A stretch of DNA of 8,731 nt, taken from contig JBBIVP010000086.1 of assembly GCA_037439705.1 (NCBI GenBank), forward strand, positions 1 through 8,731, written 5' to 3'. Numbering within the stretch: position 1 is the first letter of the stretch; each line of letters begins with the position of its first letter. This DNA is from JBBIVP01 sp037439705 [NCBI: bacterium] (GTDB taxonomy: Bacteria > JBBIVP01). Shown here one piece after another: positions 1 to 7,317 of this stretch. The translations under genes were made by a program, and so were the position numbers. Under the pieces are notes generated by a model, which did no database searches, was not told the DNA's origin, and saw only the letters and a program-made list of their open reading frames with translations.

Positions 1-254
1 ATCTTCCTACAGGGGTTCTTGAGGTAAAGGTGGAGACCGAGGAAGAGATGAAAGAAATTGTAAATTACATAAACAAACATTCCATTCCATACAGAATAAG
101 CGGAAATATATTCACCCTCTATTCAAAAAATCCAGATACAGCGAGAGGAGAGCTTTTTCTTATCGGAATTGAAAACATTGTGAAAAGAAATCCCAATCTT
201 GAAGATTTGTTTTTGAAACTTACAGGTAGGTCATTGAAAGATGAAACCATTTAA
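1..254 (+). CDS. ABC transporter ATP-binding protein, C-terminal fragment (5' end outside window)
   Basis: The reading frame is open from the left edge (first whole codon at base 3) to the TAA at 252-254, giving about 83 residues. It ends in LEDLFLKLTGRSLKDETI, which matches the LEDVFLxLTGR-type tail typical of ATPases of the DrrA/NodI/CcmA exporter class. The Walker A, signature and Walker B motifs would lie upstream and are not visible. The part that remains is the regulatory tail after the nucleotide-binding core. A GTG at base 30 could be read as a start, but it has no ribosome binding site and the frame is open before it, so this is a partial gene and not a 74-residue protein. It overlaps the permease gene by 14 bp, which points to translational coupling and a two-component exporter. 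The substrate is unknown. Confidence 0.85.
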   Translation, partial: LPTGVLEVKVETEEEMKEIVNYINKHSIPYRISGNIFTLYSKNPDTARGELFLIGIENIVKRNPNLEDLFLKLTGRSLKDETI

Positions 255-990
255 GGTCTGGTTGAGAAACTTTATTGCCTGGAAAAAGAATTTTTTAACC
301 AGCCTTGTGGGAGATGTCATTGACCCCATAATTTATTTTCTCGGGTTCGGTTACGGATTCCGTGCTCTTGTTGGAAATGTTAACGGAGTTGATTATGTAG
401 CCTTTATAGTTCCGGGAATTATAATGTCCTCTGCAATGACGGGAACAAGTTATGAGTGCACCTTTGGTTCTTTTACAAGGATCGGTGGAAGAAAAACATA
501 CAGGGCTTTACTCATTGCTCCAATTATGATTGAGGATTTTGTAATTGGAGAGGTGCTCTGGGGAATGACCAAAGGATTTATTTCTGCAATTATAATGCTC
601 ATCTTCACCACGATTTTTGGATATTTTCCGGGATGGGTAATAATTTTGAATATTCTGAACATTATTATCACCACATTTGTCTTTGCATCAACATCTATGT
701 TTTTTACATCAATTTCTCGTTCATACGATTTCTTTTCCTATTACTTTACAGCCTTTATCTCGCCCATGTTCATACTTTCTGGCATATTCTTTCCACTGAG
801 TTCTTTTCCAGAATGGGCATCGTTCATTTCAAGGATTTTTCCGCTTACATATTCTGTCCATCTTGCAAGGGAGATTTACAATGGAACCTTTTCACCCCTT
901 CTAATTGTTGATGTTCTTTTTCTTCTTCTGTGGGGTTCGTTTTTCTTTTACCTTTCCATAAAGTTTATGAAAAAAAGGTTGATAACATAG
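241..990 (+). CDS. ABC-2 type transporter permease (NodJ/DrrB-like)
   Basis: This 249-residue integral membrane protein should form the channel half of an exporter with the ATPase ending at 254. Hydrophobic segments lie at about residues 20-42, 51-70, 111-129, 132-156, 166-190 and 221-242, giving the six-helix ABC-2 plan. The N-terminus is basic (WLRNFIAWKKN). The stretch YVAFIVPGIIMSSAM (52-66), followed by FGSFTRIGGRKTYRALLIAPI (75-95) and the GEVLWG segment (103-108), is typical of the NodJ/DrrB/YadH branch; SGIFFPLSSFP (180-190) before the last helix also fits. The ATG is the first start after an in-frame TGA at 235-237. AGGTAGG at 224-230 can serve as a modest ribosome binding site, helped by the overlap with the ATPase. 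Family members export drugs, lipo-oligosaccharides or polysaccharides, so the substrate cannot be deduced. Confidence 0.88.
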   Translation: MKPFKVWLRNFIAWKKNFLTSLVGDVIDPIIYFLGFGYGFRALVGNVNGVDYVAFIVPGIIMSSAMTGTSYECTFGSFTRIGGRKTYRALLIAPIMIEDFVIGEVLWGMTKGFISAIIMLIFTTIFGYFPGWVIILNILNIIITTFVFASTSMFFTSISRSYDFFSYYFTAFISPMFILSGIFFPLSSFPEWASFISRIFPLTYSVHLAREIYNGTFSPLLIVDVLFLLLWGSFFFYLSIKFMKKRLIT

Positions 991-994
991 AAAA

Positions 995-1057
995 GAGGCA
1001 GGCTAATTGGGAATTAGGAGTCAGGAATCAGTCAAAACACACAAACTGCCCTCACTT
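995..1057. terminator. Possible two-way terminator between convergent genes
   Basis: GAGGCAG (995-1001) can pair with CTGCCCTC (1046-1053) if one C is bulged. AAAA precedes the left arm and a short T-rich stretch (ACTTTTATT) follows the right arm. Read on the minus strand, the stem is followed directly by TTTT. The position, between the permease stop (990) and the SDR stop (1072), is right for ending both transcripts. Against it, the loop is about 44 nt and the stem is short, so this is a weak call. Confidence 0.3.
1010..1030 (+). repeat. Three degenerate heptamer tandem units
   Basis: GGAATTA, GGAGTCA and GGAATCA follow each other without a gap, each 7 bases and differing at one or two positions. 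A partial GTC follows, and the preceding GGCTAATT looks like a more decayed unit. The units lie in the loop of the possible terminator. The pattern resembles the short heptanucleotide tandem repeats known from cyanobacteria and other bacteria, but three units are too few to assign a class. Confidence 0.5.
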
Positions 1058-1071
1058 TTATTGCTGAAATT

Positions 1072-2142
1072 TTAAATCACCAGAGGAATTTCCGGGTGGT
1101 TTCTGACAAATTCAACCATTTTATCCATATACTCCACAGGAGAGGGGCATCTGATATCAGTGTCTTTGAGAAATTCATCTGTATTTTTTGTGTTATAAAC
1201 CGCATAATGGTCAAGGTAAACTGCACTTTGCCTTGGAAAGCCCGCAATTTTTGACCCTTTCGGTATTTTGAGGAGGAGGTTTAAGAGCCATGCTGGCATC
1301 TTCCATCCCTTTCTTGTCCCAACAGTTTTTTCTTTCAGGAGTTCAAAATACTCCTTTGTTGATAGAGGATTCGGGTCAGCAAGCTGAAAGGTTTTTCCAA
1401 TGGCAGATTCTTTCTTTGATATATAAACCATAGCATTTACAACGAAATCAACAGGCACCGTATTAAAAGGAATGTCAGGTTTTCCAAATTTTGGAAGAAT
1501 TCCTGCCATTATCTTTGGAAATCTCAGGTAAAATTTTATCGCATAATATGGTCCATCATACTTGTTAATCTCGCCTGTTTTTGAGTCTCCCACGACTATA
1601 GCGGGTCTGAAAATTATGGTTGGAATTTTATCCATATAGGCTCTTACCAGAACCTCTGCCCAGCCTTTTGTTTCTTCATAAAAGTTTTTGAACCCCAAGG
1701 AAGGGTTAATCTCGTCTTCAAGGATTATTCCAACCCTCTTTCCTGATACATAGCATGTGCTTATATAATTGAAAACCCTGAGGTTTTTCATTGAGAGAGC
1801 CAGCTGAATGATGTTGAAGGTTCCCTCCACATTTACCCTGTGAGCAAGCGCCCTTCCAACAGCCAGGTCATAAATTGCAGCAAGATGAAATATCTCATTT
1901 GCCTCTTCTTTTATTTTGTTGTAGTCTTCTTTATTCATTCCAGCAAATTTCTGGGTTATATCTCCCTTTATAAGAAGAGTCTGTTTCCCGGCAGGGTCAA
2001 GTTTTCTTCTTTCTTCCTCAGCCTTTTTCATGAAATCTGGATGAATGAGGAGATAAAGAAAACAACCTTCTTTTAGAAGAGCCCTTACTAAATGCGTTGT
2101 GATGAAACCCGGAAAACCTGTTACAAAAATTTTTCTTTCCAT
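1072..2142 (-). CDS. Extended SDR family NAD(P)-dependent oxidoreductase (epimerase/thioester-reductase-like)
   Basis: This 356-residue protein is an extended short-chain dehydrogenase. The Rossmann motif is at the N-terminus (VTGFPGFITTHL, residues 7-18), then KGDIT (59-63), HLAAIYDL (86-93), NVEGTFN (104-110), YISTCYVSG (126-134) with the likely catalytic Ser128, and YEETK (155-159), the Y-x3-K catalytic pair. RPAIVVGDSKTGE (179-191) and VPVDFVVNAM (229-238) are typical of the branch that includes the NAD_binding_4 (male-sterility, fatty acyl-CoA reductase, thioester reductase) proteins. The usual GxxGxxG reads G9-x2-G12-x2-T15, so the third glycine is threonine. No carrier or adenylation domain is attached. 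AAGGAGGT lies 5 bases before the ATG on the minus strand, fixing the start. It is divergent from gdhA and convergent with the exporter. Substrate is unknown; an acyl, sterol-like or nucleotide-sugar substrate are all possible. Confidence 0.8.
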   Translation of the reverse strand: MERKIFVTGFPGFITTHLVRALLKEGCFLYLLIHPDFMKKAEEERRKLDPAGKQTLLIKGDITQKFAGMNKEDYNKIKEEANEIFHLAAIYDLAVGRALAHRVNVEGTFNIIQLALSMKNLRVFNYISTCYVSGKRVGIILEDEINPSLGFKNFYEETKGWAEVLVRAYMDKIPTIIFRPAIVVGDSKTGEINKYDGPYYAIKFYLRFPKIMAGILPKFGKPDIPFNTVPVDFVVNAMVYISKKESAIGKTFQLADPNPLSTKEYFELLKEKTVGTRKGWKMPAWLLNLLLKIPKGSKIAGFPRQSAVYLDHYAVYNTKNTDEFLKDTDIRCPSPVEYMDKMVEFVRNHPEIPLVI

Positions 2143-2166
2143 CTCACACCTCCTTTTTTCAAAAAA

Positions 2167-2194
2167 ATTCTAAGGGAAAAAATTTAAAAAACAA
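2167..2194 (-). promoter_or_regulatory. Possible promoter of the SDR gene
   Basis: Read on the minus strand, TTGTTT (2194-2189), a 16-base spacer and TAGAAT (2172-2167) give a good -10 and a weak -35. Transcription would start near 2160, leaving a short leader that contains the AAGGAGGT site at 2155-2148. The region is very AT-rich, so chance matches are likely. Confidence 0.35.
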
Positions 2195-2237
2195 GGAAAA
2201 TTGAAATTCGGGCTGAAGGTAAACTTTTAAAAATTTC

Positions 2238-2266
2238 TTGACATAAATTCTTAATATAATTAAATT
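2238..2266 (+). promoter_or_regulatory. gdhA promoter
   Basis: A perfect TTGACA at 2238-2243 is followed 17 bases later by TAAATT (2261-2266, 4 of 6 consensus). A consensus TATAAT at 2255-2260 also exists, but lies only 11 bases from the -35, too close for normal use. With the first pairing, transcription would start near 2273 and leave a leader of about 33 bases carrying the ribosome binding site AAGGAGGTG (2292-2300). An inverted repeat (2251-2263) overlaps the spacer and -10 and could be an operator. Confidence 0.6.
2251..2263. repeat. Inverted repeat TTAAT-ATA-ATTAA in the gdhA promoter
   Basis: Five-base arms around a 3-base centre lie between the -35 and -10 of the gdhA promoter, where a bound repressor would block RNA polymerase. 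A second palindrome, TTTAATTAAA, is at 2277-2286 just before the ribosome binding site. Both consist only of A and T, so they may be by-products of composition. Confidence 0.3.
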
Positions 2267-2293
2267 GTTTTCCGAGTTTAATTAAAAAAATAA

Positions 2294-3661
<1,368 letters not shown>

Positions 3662-3727
3662 ACTATTTTTTGATGAGGAGGGGAGGATATTTTTTTTAAA
3701 AGTAGAAAAAGTTGTATTATATCAAAA
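3662..3727 (+). promoter_or_regulatory. gdhA-glycosyltransferase gap with purine tract, T8 run and leaderless-type -10
   Basis: TATTAT at 3715-3720 ends exactly 7 bases before the ATG at 3728, so transcription would begin at or next to the start codon. No Shine-Dalgarno sequence lies within reach. A purine tract containing GGAGGGGAGG (3677-3686) resembles a ribosome binding site but is about 40 bases too early, and no ATG follows it at a usable distance. A run of eight T (3690-3697) lies where a -35 would be and has no hairpin before it. The -35 is therefore poor. Confidence 0.45.
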
Positions 3728-5419
3728 ATGAAAATAGCGGTTCATATAACCCATGAGGTTGTGAAAAAAATTGGAGGAATTGGAGCGGTAATAAACGGGT
3801 GGTGCTCATCAACTTCTTATAAGAAGAGGTATGGAAAGACCCTTCTTTACGGTCCTGTTTTTGAAAATCCTCGGGAGAGAATAAAGGAAATCAAGAAAAT
3901 GGGAGGGATGGAGTTTGGAAGGACATGGTTTAAGGGAGAGGACTTAAAAAGGATTGAAGGGATACTGAAAAAATATAATGTAGAACTTGTATATGGGAAA
4001 AAACCGATTCAAGATGAAGGAAAAGGTGTTGAAGTTGATTTTCTTCTTCTTTACCTTCAGAATATGAACCTTCATGAGGTGGGAATGTTCAAATATGAGT
4101 TCTGGAAAAAATTTGGAATTTCCTCAGACCTTTATGAGACCAACTGGGATTACGAGCAGTATCTGAGGATAGCAATTCCCTTTGTGGAACTGATAAAGGA
4201 GCTTTATGGTGAACAAAACGAATTCCATATCTTTGCTCACGAATACATGGGTCTTCCTTCTGCTTTAGCAGTAAAAATGAACGGGGAGAAATGGAAGACT
4301 ATATTTGTTGCCCATGAGGTTTCTACCGCAAGGTTCATTGTGGAGAGTCATCCCGGTCATGACATATCCTTTTACAATATTCTCAGAAAGGAAAAGGGAA
4401 AAAGAAGTCTTGAAGATGTATTCGGTTCACAGAAACAGAATCCGAGAAATGAACTGGTTAAAAGAGCGGATGAACTTGACCTCATTCTATCGGTCAGCGA
4501 CCTTGTCAAAGATGAATTTACATTTTTGAAAGGCAGGGAATGTGAAAAGATAAAAATTACCTACCACGGAGTTTCCCGTAAAGACATTACTTTTGCTGAA
4601 AAAATGGAGAGCAGAAAGAAGGTTTGCGGATTTGTGAAGAACCTTCTTGGATTTGAGCCAGATGTCATATTTACCCATGTCGCTCGTTTTGTAATAAGCA
4701 AGGGGTTCTGGAGGGATTTAACCCTTTTATATTATCTGGATAGAATCTTTTCCGAAAATGGACTCAAAGGGGTGTATATCCTTCTTTCAACCCTAATTGC
4801 CACTGGAAGAAATCCTGAGGATGTTTTGAGAATGGAAAAGGAATATGGATGGCCACTAAATCACAGAAAGGGCTGGCCTGACCTTGTTGGGGCAGAGGCT
4901 GAGATGTGGGATTACATTCAAATTTTTAACAGCAATAGCAGGAGCATAAAGTGTGTGTTTATAAATCAGTTTGGTTTCAGCAGGGAAACCTGCGGAAATG
5001 CGGTTCCGGAATCTACCGATTTCACGGATTTAAGGATTGCTTCCGATTGCGAGATAGGACTTTCAATCTATGAACCATTTGGAATAAGTCATATAGAGGT
5101 TTTACCATACGGAGGAATTTCAGTAATTTCATCATCCTGTGGGGTAAGTTTTCTTTTAGAAAAGGTTTTTAGAGGGGATTTTAAGCCATATTTCATAATA
5201 GATTTCATAAAAGAAGGAGAAAATTTAAGCCCAGAAGCCCTCCTTTCACTTACAAGGGAAAAAAGGGATGAAATGGAAAGAAGGTGTATAGAAGGTTCAG
5301 CAGTTGATATTTTCAGCCTTCTTCCGATTACAGACGAAAAAAGGAAACTGTATCTTCAGAGAGTAAAGGAGTATATTTCTTCTCTTTCATGGGACAGCGT
5401 TTTTCCCTTTGATGTCTAA
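3728..5419 (+). CDS. GT-B glycosyltransferase, glycogen synthase-like
   Basis: This 563-residue protein has the landmarks of retaining GT-B glycosyltransferases of the glycogen/starch synthase group. An N-terminal glycine loop KIGGIGAV (14-21) stands where KxGGL lies in GlgA. AHEYMGLPSA (170-179) supplies the active-site His, and R320/K325 (ARFVISKG) have the same five-residue spacing as the catalytic Arg and Lys of GlgA. The E-x7-E motif is EPFGISHIE (449-457). GPVFEN (42-47) and the pair TIFVAHEVSTARFI/DISFYN (191-217) recall the eukaryotic-type (GT3) glycogen synthases more than GlgA. It is longer than GlgA (about 480) and shorter than GT3 enzymes (about 700). No signal peptide is visible, so it is probably cytoplasmic. 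The nucleotide-sugar donor cannot be read from sequence and no other glycogen gene is nearby. ATG 3728 has no ribosome binding site and is probably leaderless. Confidence 0.75.
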   Translation: MKIAVHITHEVVKKIGGIGAVINGWCSSTSYKKRYGKTLLYGPVFENPRERIKEIKKMGGMEFGRTWFKGEDLKRIEGILKKYNVELVYGKKPIQDEGKGVEVDFLLLYLQNMNLHEVGMFKYEFWKKFGISSDLYETNWDYEQYLRIAIPFVELIKELYGEQNEFHIFAHEYMGLPSALAVKMNGEKWKTIFVAHEVSTARFIVESHPGHDISFYNILRKEKGKRSLEDVFGSQKQNPRNELVKRADELDLILSVSDLVKDEFTFLKGRECEKIKITYHGVSRKDITFAEKMESRKKVCGFVKNLLGFEPDVIFTHVARFVISKGFWRDLTLLYYLDRIFSENGLKGVYILLSTLIATGRNPEDVLRMEKEYGWPLNHRKGWPDLVGAEAEMWDYIQIFNSNSRSIKCVFINQFGFSRETCGNAVPESTDFTDLRIASDCEIGLSIYEPFGISHIEVLPYGGISVISSSCGVSFLLEKVFRGDFKPYFIIDFIKEGENLSPEALLSLTREKRDEMERRCIEGSAVDIFSLLPITDEKRKLYLQRVKEYISSLSWDSVFPFDV

Positions 5420-5422
5420 AGA

Positions 5423-7264
5423 CTATTCAAGAACAGCGTCAAGAACCGCTCTGCAGTTTGATTTAATTGCCGAGATTGTTGAAAAAGCTCTCTGCATGAG
5501 GTCCTTTATGAAGAACTCAGCAGTTTTTATTTTGTTGTAATAGAACTTTATGTTTGAATCTTCTTTTGCTTTTTCTATCAGTTTCTCTCCCTCATCAGGG
5601 GTCAGCTTCCTTAAAGCCGCTTCTGCCACATACGCCTGATCAAGGAGGAGCCATCCCAGAATTACATCTCCAAAGCACTGAAGGTAAGGGGTAGCATTGA
5701 GAACGGGATAAAAAACATCTCCACTCATCCCAGCGCTTCCGAGGAACATAGTTACATCAGCAAGCGCATCTTTTGCTTTTTCCACTTCTTTAACGAGTTC
5801 TGAAAGAATGGGATAATTGACCTCTCTCTTTCTTTCAAGGTCCGAATTAACCTCCTGAATGAAATTCATAAAAAGAATTCCTCCTTTCATGGCAACCTTT
5901 CTTCCAAGGAGATCAAGTGCCTGAATTCCATTCGCTCCTTCATATATGGAGTTTACCTTTACATCCCTCATGTATTGCTCAACGATGTAATCCTTTGTGT
6001 ATCCGTATCCTCCGTAGACCTGAATAGCAAGCCTCGTTACTTCAAAAGCAGTATCAGAGCAGTAAGCCTTGCATATAGGAGTCAGAAGGTCCACAATCCC
6101 CTTTGATTTTTCTGCTAATTCACTATCGGGGGAATAAAGCGCAATATTGGCATGAAGTCCTGTATAGTACAAAAGTGCCCTCATCCCTTCCACATAGGAT
6201 TTCATTATCATGAGCATTCTTTTAACATCCGGGTGCCTTATTATTGGAACCCTCGGAGCATCTACATTCTTCATCTGTGTGATTTCTACGCCCTGTATCC
6301 TTTCTTTTGCATAGTTCAGTGCTTCAAGATAGGCAGCTGCCGCTTCAGCAAGCGATTGGATTCCAACTCCTAATCTTGCCTCGTTCATAAGGTGAAACAT
6401 GATTTGAATGCCATCTCCTTCCTTTCCTATTATGTATCCTATACATTTTCCATTGTCCCCAAAGCTCATCTGACAGGTTGAAGAGCCGTGAAGTCCCATT
6501 TTTTCCTCAATTCTCGTGCAGTGGACATCGTTTCTTTCCTTTATATTTCCATTTTCGTCAACAAGAAACTTGGGAACAAGAAACAGGCTCAAACCTTTTA
6601 TTCCCTTCGGTGCTCCCTCTGTTCTTGCGAGGACCAGATGAATGATGTTTTCTGTGAGGTCCTGTTCTCCGCCTGTTATAAATATCTTTGTTCCTTCAAT
6701 AAGATAATGGTCTCCTGCCTTTTTTGCAATTGTTCTTATGTCTCCGACCGCTGAACCTGCCTGCGGTTCTGTGAGAACCATGGTTCCCGCCCATATTCCC
6801 TCGTATATTTTCTTAAGATAAATTTTTTTCATTTCTTCGGTTCCAAACCGTTCAATGAGCCTTGCAGCACCACCCGTGAGTCCCGGATAGGTTGATAGAG
6901 AACAGCAGGCTCCTATAAAGATTTCTCCCACAGCGGGAGCAAGAATTGGTGGAAGTCCCTGCCCTCCAAATTCAGGACTCGCAAATGCTCCTACCCATCC
7001 GCTTTCCCTGTATAGTCTGTACGCCTCATGAAATTCCTCCGGAACCTTAACAATCCCATTTTCAAATCTGCATCCCTTTGTGTCTCCTATTTTGTTTACA
7101 GGAGCAATTTTTTCAACTGCTAGTTTCCTCGTTTCCTCAAGAACCATTTTCAGGTCTTCCTCCGAAAATCCTGAATGGGCTGGAAGTGAAAGGATTCTTT
7201 CCTTAACCTTTAACTCTTCAAAAAGAACGAAGTGAATGTCTCTTATGTCAACCTCATAAGCCAT
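5423..7264 (-). CDS. Acyl-CoA dehydrogenase, long DmdC/FadE5 type
   Basis: The 613-residue product is an FAD enzyme that oxidises acyl-CoA to enoyl-CoA and passes electrons to an electron-transfer flavoprotein. It has the extra N-terminal helix region of this subgroup (FVLFEELKVKERILSLPAHSG, about 12-32). Next come the N-terminal helical domain (to about 155), the FAD/substrate beta domain with MVLTEPQAGSAVGD (162-175) and KIFITGGE (193-200), and the C-terminal helical domain with VYGGYGYTKDYIVEQYMRD (416-434). The catalytic base is Glu442 in IYEGANGIQ. A further C-terminal domain (about 470-613) explains the length over the usual 380-390 residues. Relatives include FadE5 and DmdC (methylmercaptopropionyl-CoA dehydrogenase); chain length or substrate cannot be chosen here. 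AGGAGGT lies 6 bases before the ATG. It ends 3 bp from the stop of the convergent glycosyltransferase. No electron-transfer flavoprotein or thiolase gene is in view. Confidence 0.93.
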   Translation of the reverse strand: MAYEVDIRDIHFVLFEELKVKERILSLPAHSGFSEEDLKMVLEETRKLAVEKIAPVNKIGDTKGCRFENGIVKVPEEFHEAYRLYRESGWVGAFASPEFGGQGLPPILAPAVGEIFIGACCSLSTYPGLTGGAARLIERFGTEEMKKIYLKKIYEGIWAGTMVLTEPQAGSAVGDIRTIAKKAGDHYLIEGTKIFITGGEQDLTENIIHLVLARTEGAPKGIKGLSLFLVPKFLVDENGNIKERNDVHCTRIEEKMGLHGSSTCQMSFGDNGKCIGYIIGKEGDGIQIMFHLMNEARLGVGIQSLAEAAAAYLEALNYAKERIQGVEITQMKNVDAPRVPIIRHPDVKRMLMIMKSYVEGMRALLYYTGLHANIALYSPDSELAEKSKGIVDLLTPICKAYCSDTAFEVTRLAIQVYGGYGYTKDYIVEQYMRDVKVNSIYEGANGIQALDLLGRKVAMKGGILFMNFIQEVNSDLERKREVNYPILSELVKEVEKAKDALADVTMFLGSAGMSGDVFYPVLNATPYLQCFGDVILGWLLLDQAYVAEAALRKLTPDEGEKLIEKAKEDSNIKFYYNKIKTAEFFIKDLMQRAFSTISAIKSNCRAVLDAVLE

Positions 7265-7265
7265 C

Positions 7266-7294
7266 TTTCCACCTCCTAAATTTTTTTATATAAT
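7266..7294 (+). promoter_or_regulatory. HemW promoter, leaderless type
   Basis: A consensus TATAAT (7289-7294) ends 7 bases before ATG 7302, putting the expected transcription start on the start codon itself. TTTCCA (7266-7271, 4 of 6 consensus) is a possible -35 at 17 bases. There is no Shine-Dalgarno sequence on this strand. Confidence 0.6.
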
Positions 7295-7302
7295 ATAAAA
7301 AA
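7282..7302. repeat. Perfect 21-bp AT-only inverted repeat at the divergent promoter
   Basis: Ten-base arms (TTTTTTATAT and ATATAAAAAA) flank a single central A at 7292. The repeat ends on the first base of the HemW start codon. It contains TATAAT on the plus strand (7289-7294) and TATTAT on the minus strand (7295-7290), so one symmetric element offers a -10 in both directions. Confidence 0.7.
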
Positions 7303-7317
7303 TGAATGACGATTCAA
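7290..7317 (-). promoter_or_regulatory. Acyl-CoA dehydrogenase promoter
   Basis: On the minus strand TTGAAT (7317-7312), a 16-base spacer and TATTAT (7295-7290) form a good promoter. Its -35 lies inside the first codons of HemW and its -10 overlaps the HemW -10 by five bases. Transcription would start near 7283, leaving about 19 bases of leader with the AGGAGGT site at 7277-7271. Confidence 0.55.

Noticed and set aside
30-254. A separate 74-residue gene starting at GTG 30
   Set aside because: The frame is open back to the window edge, there is no ribosome binding site, and the sequence is the tail of an ABC ATPase.
3671-3697. GGAGGGGAGG plus T8 as a terminator or as the ribosome binding site of the glycosyltransferase
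   Set aside because: No inverted repeat precedes the T run, and the purine tract is about 40 bases from the ATG with no usable start codon after it.
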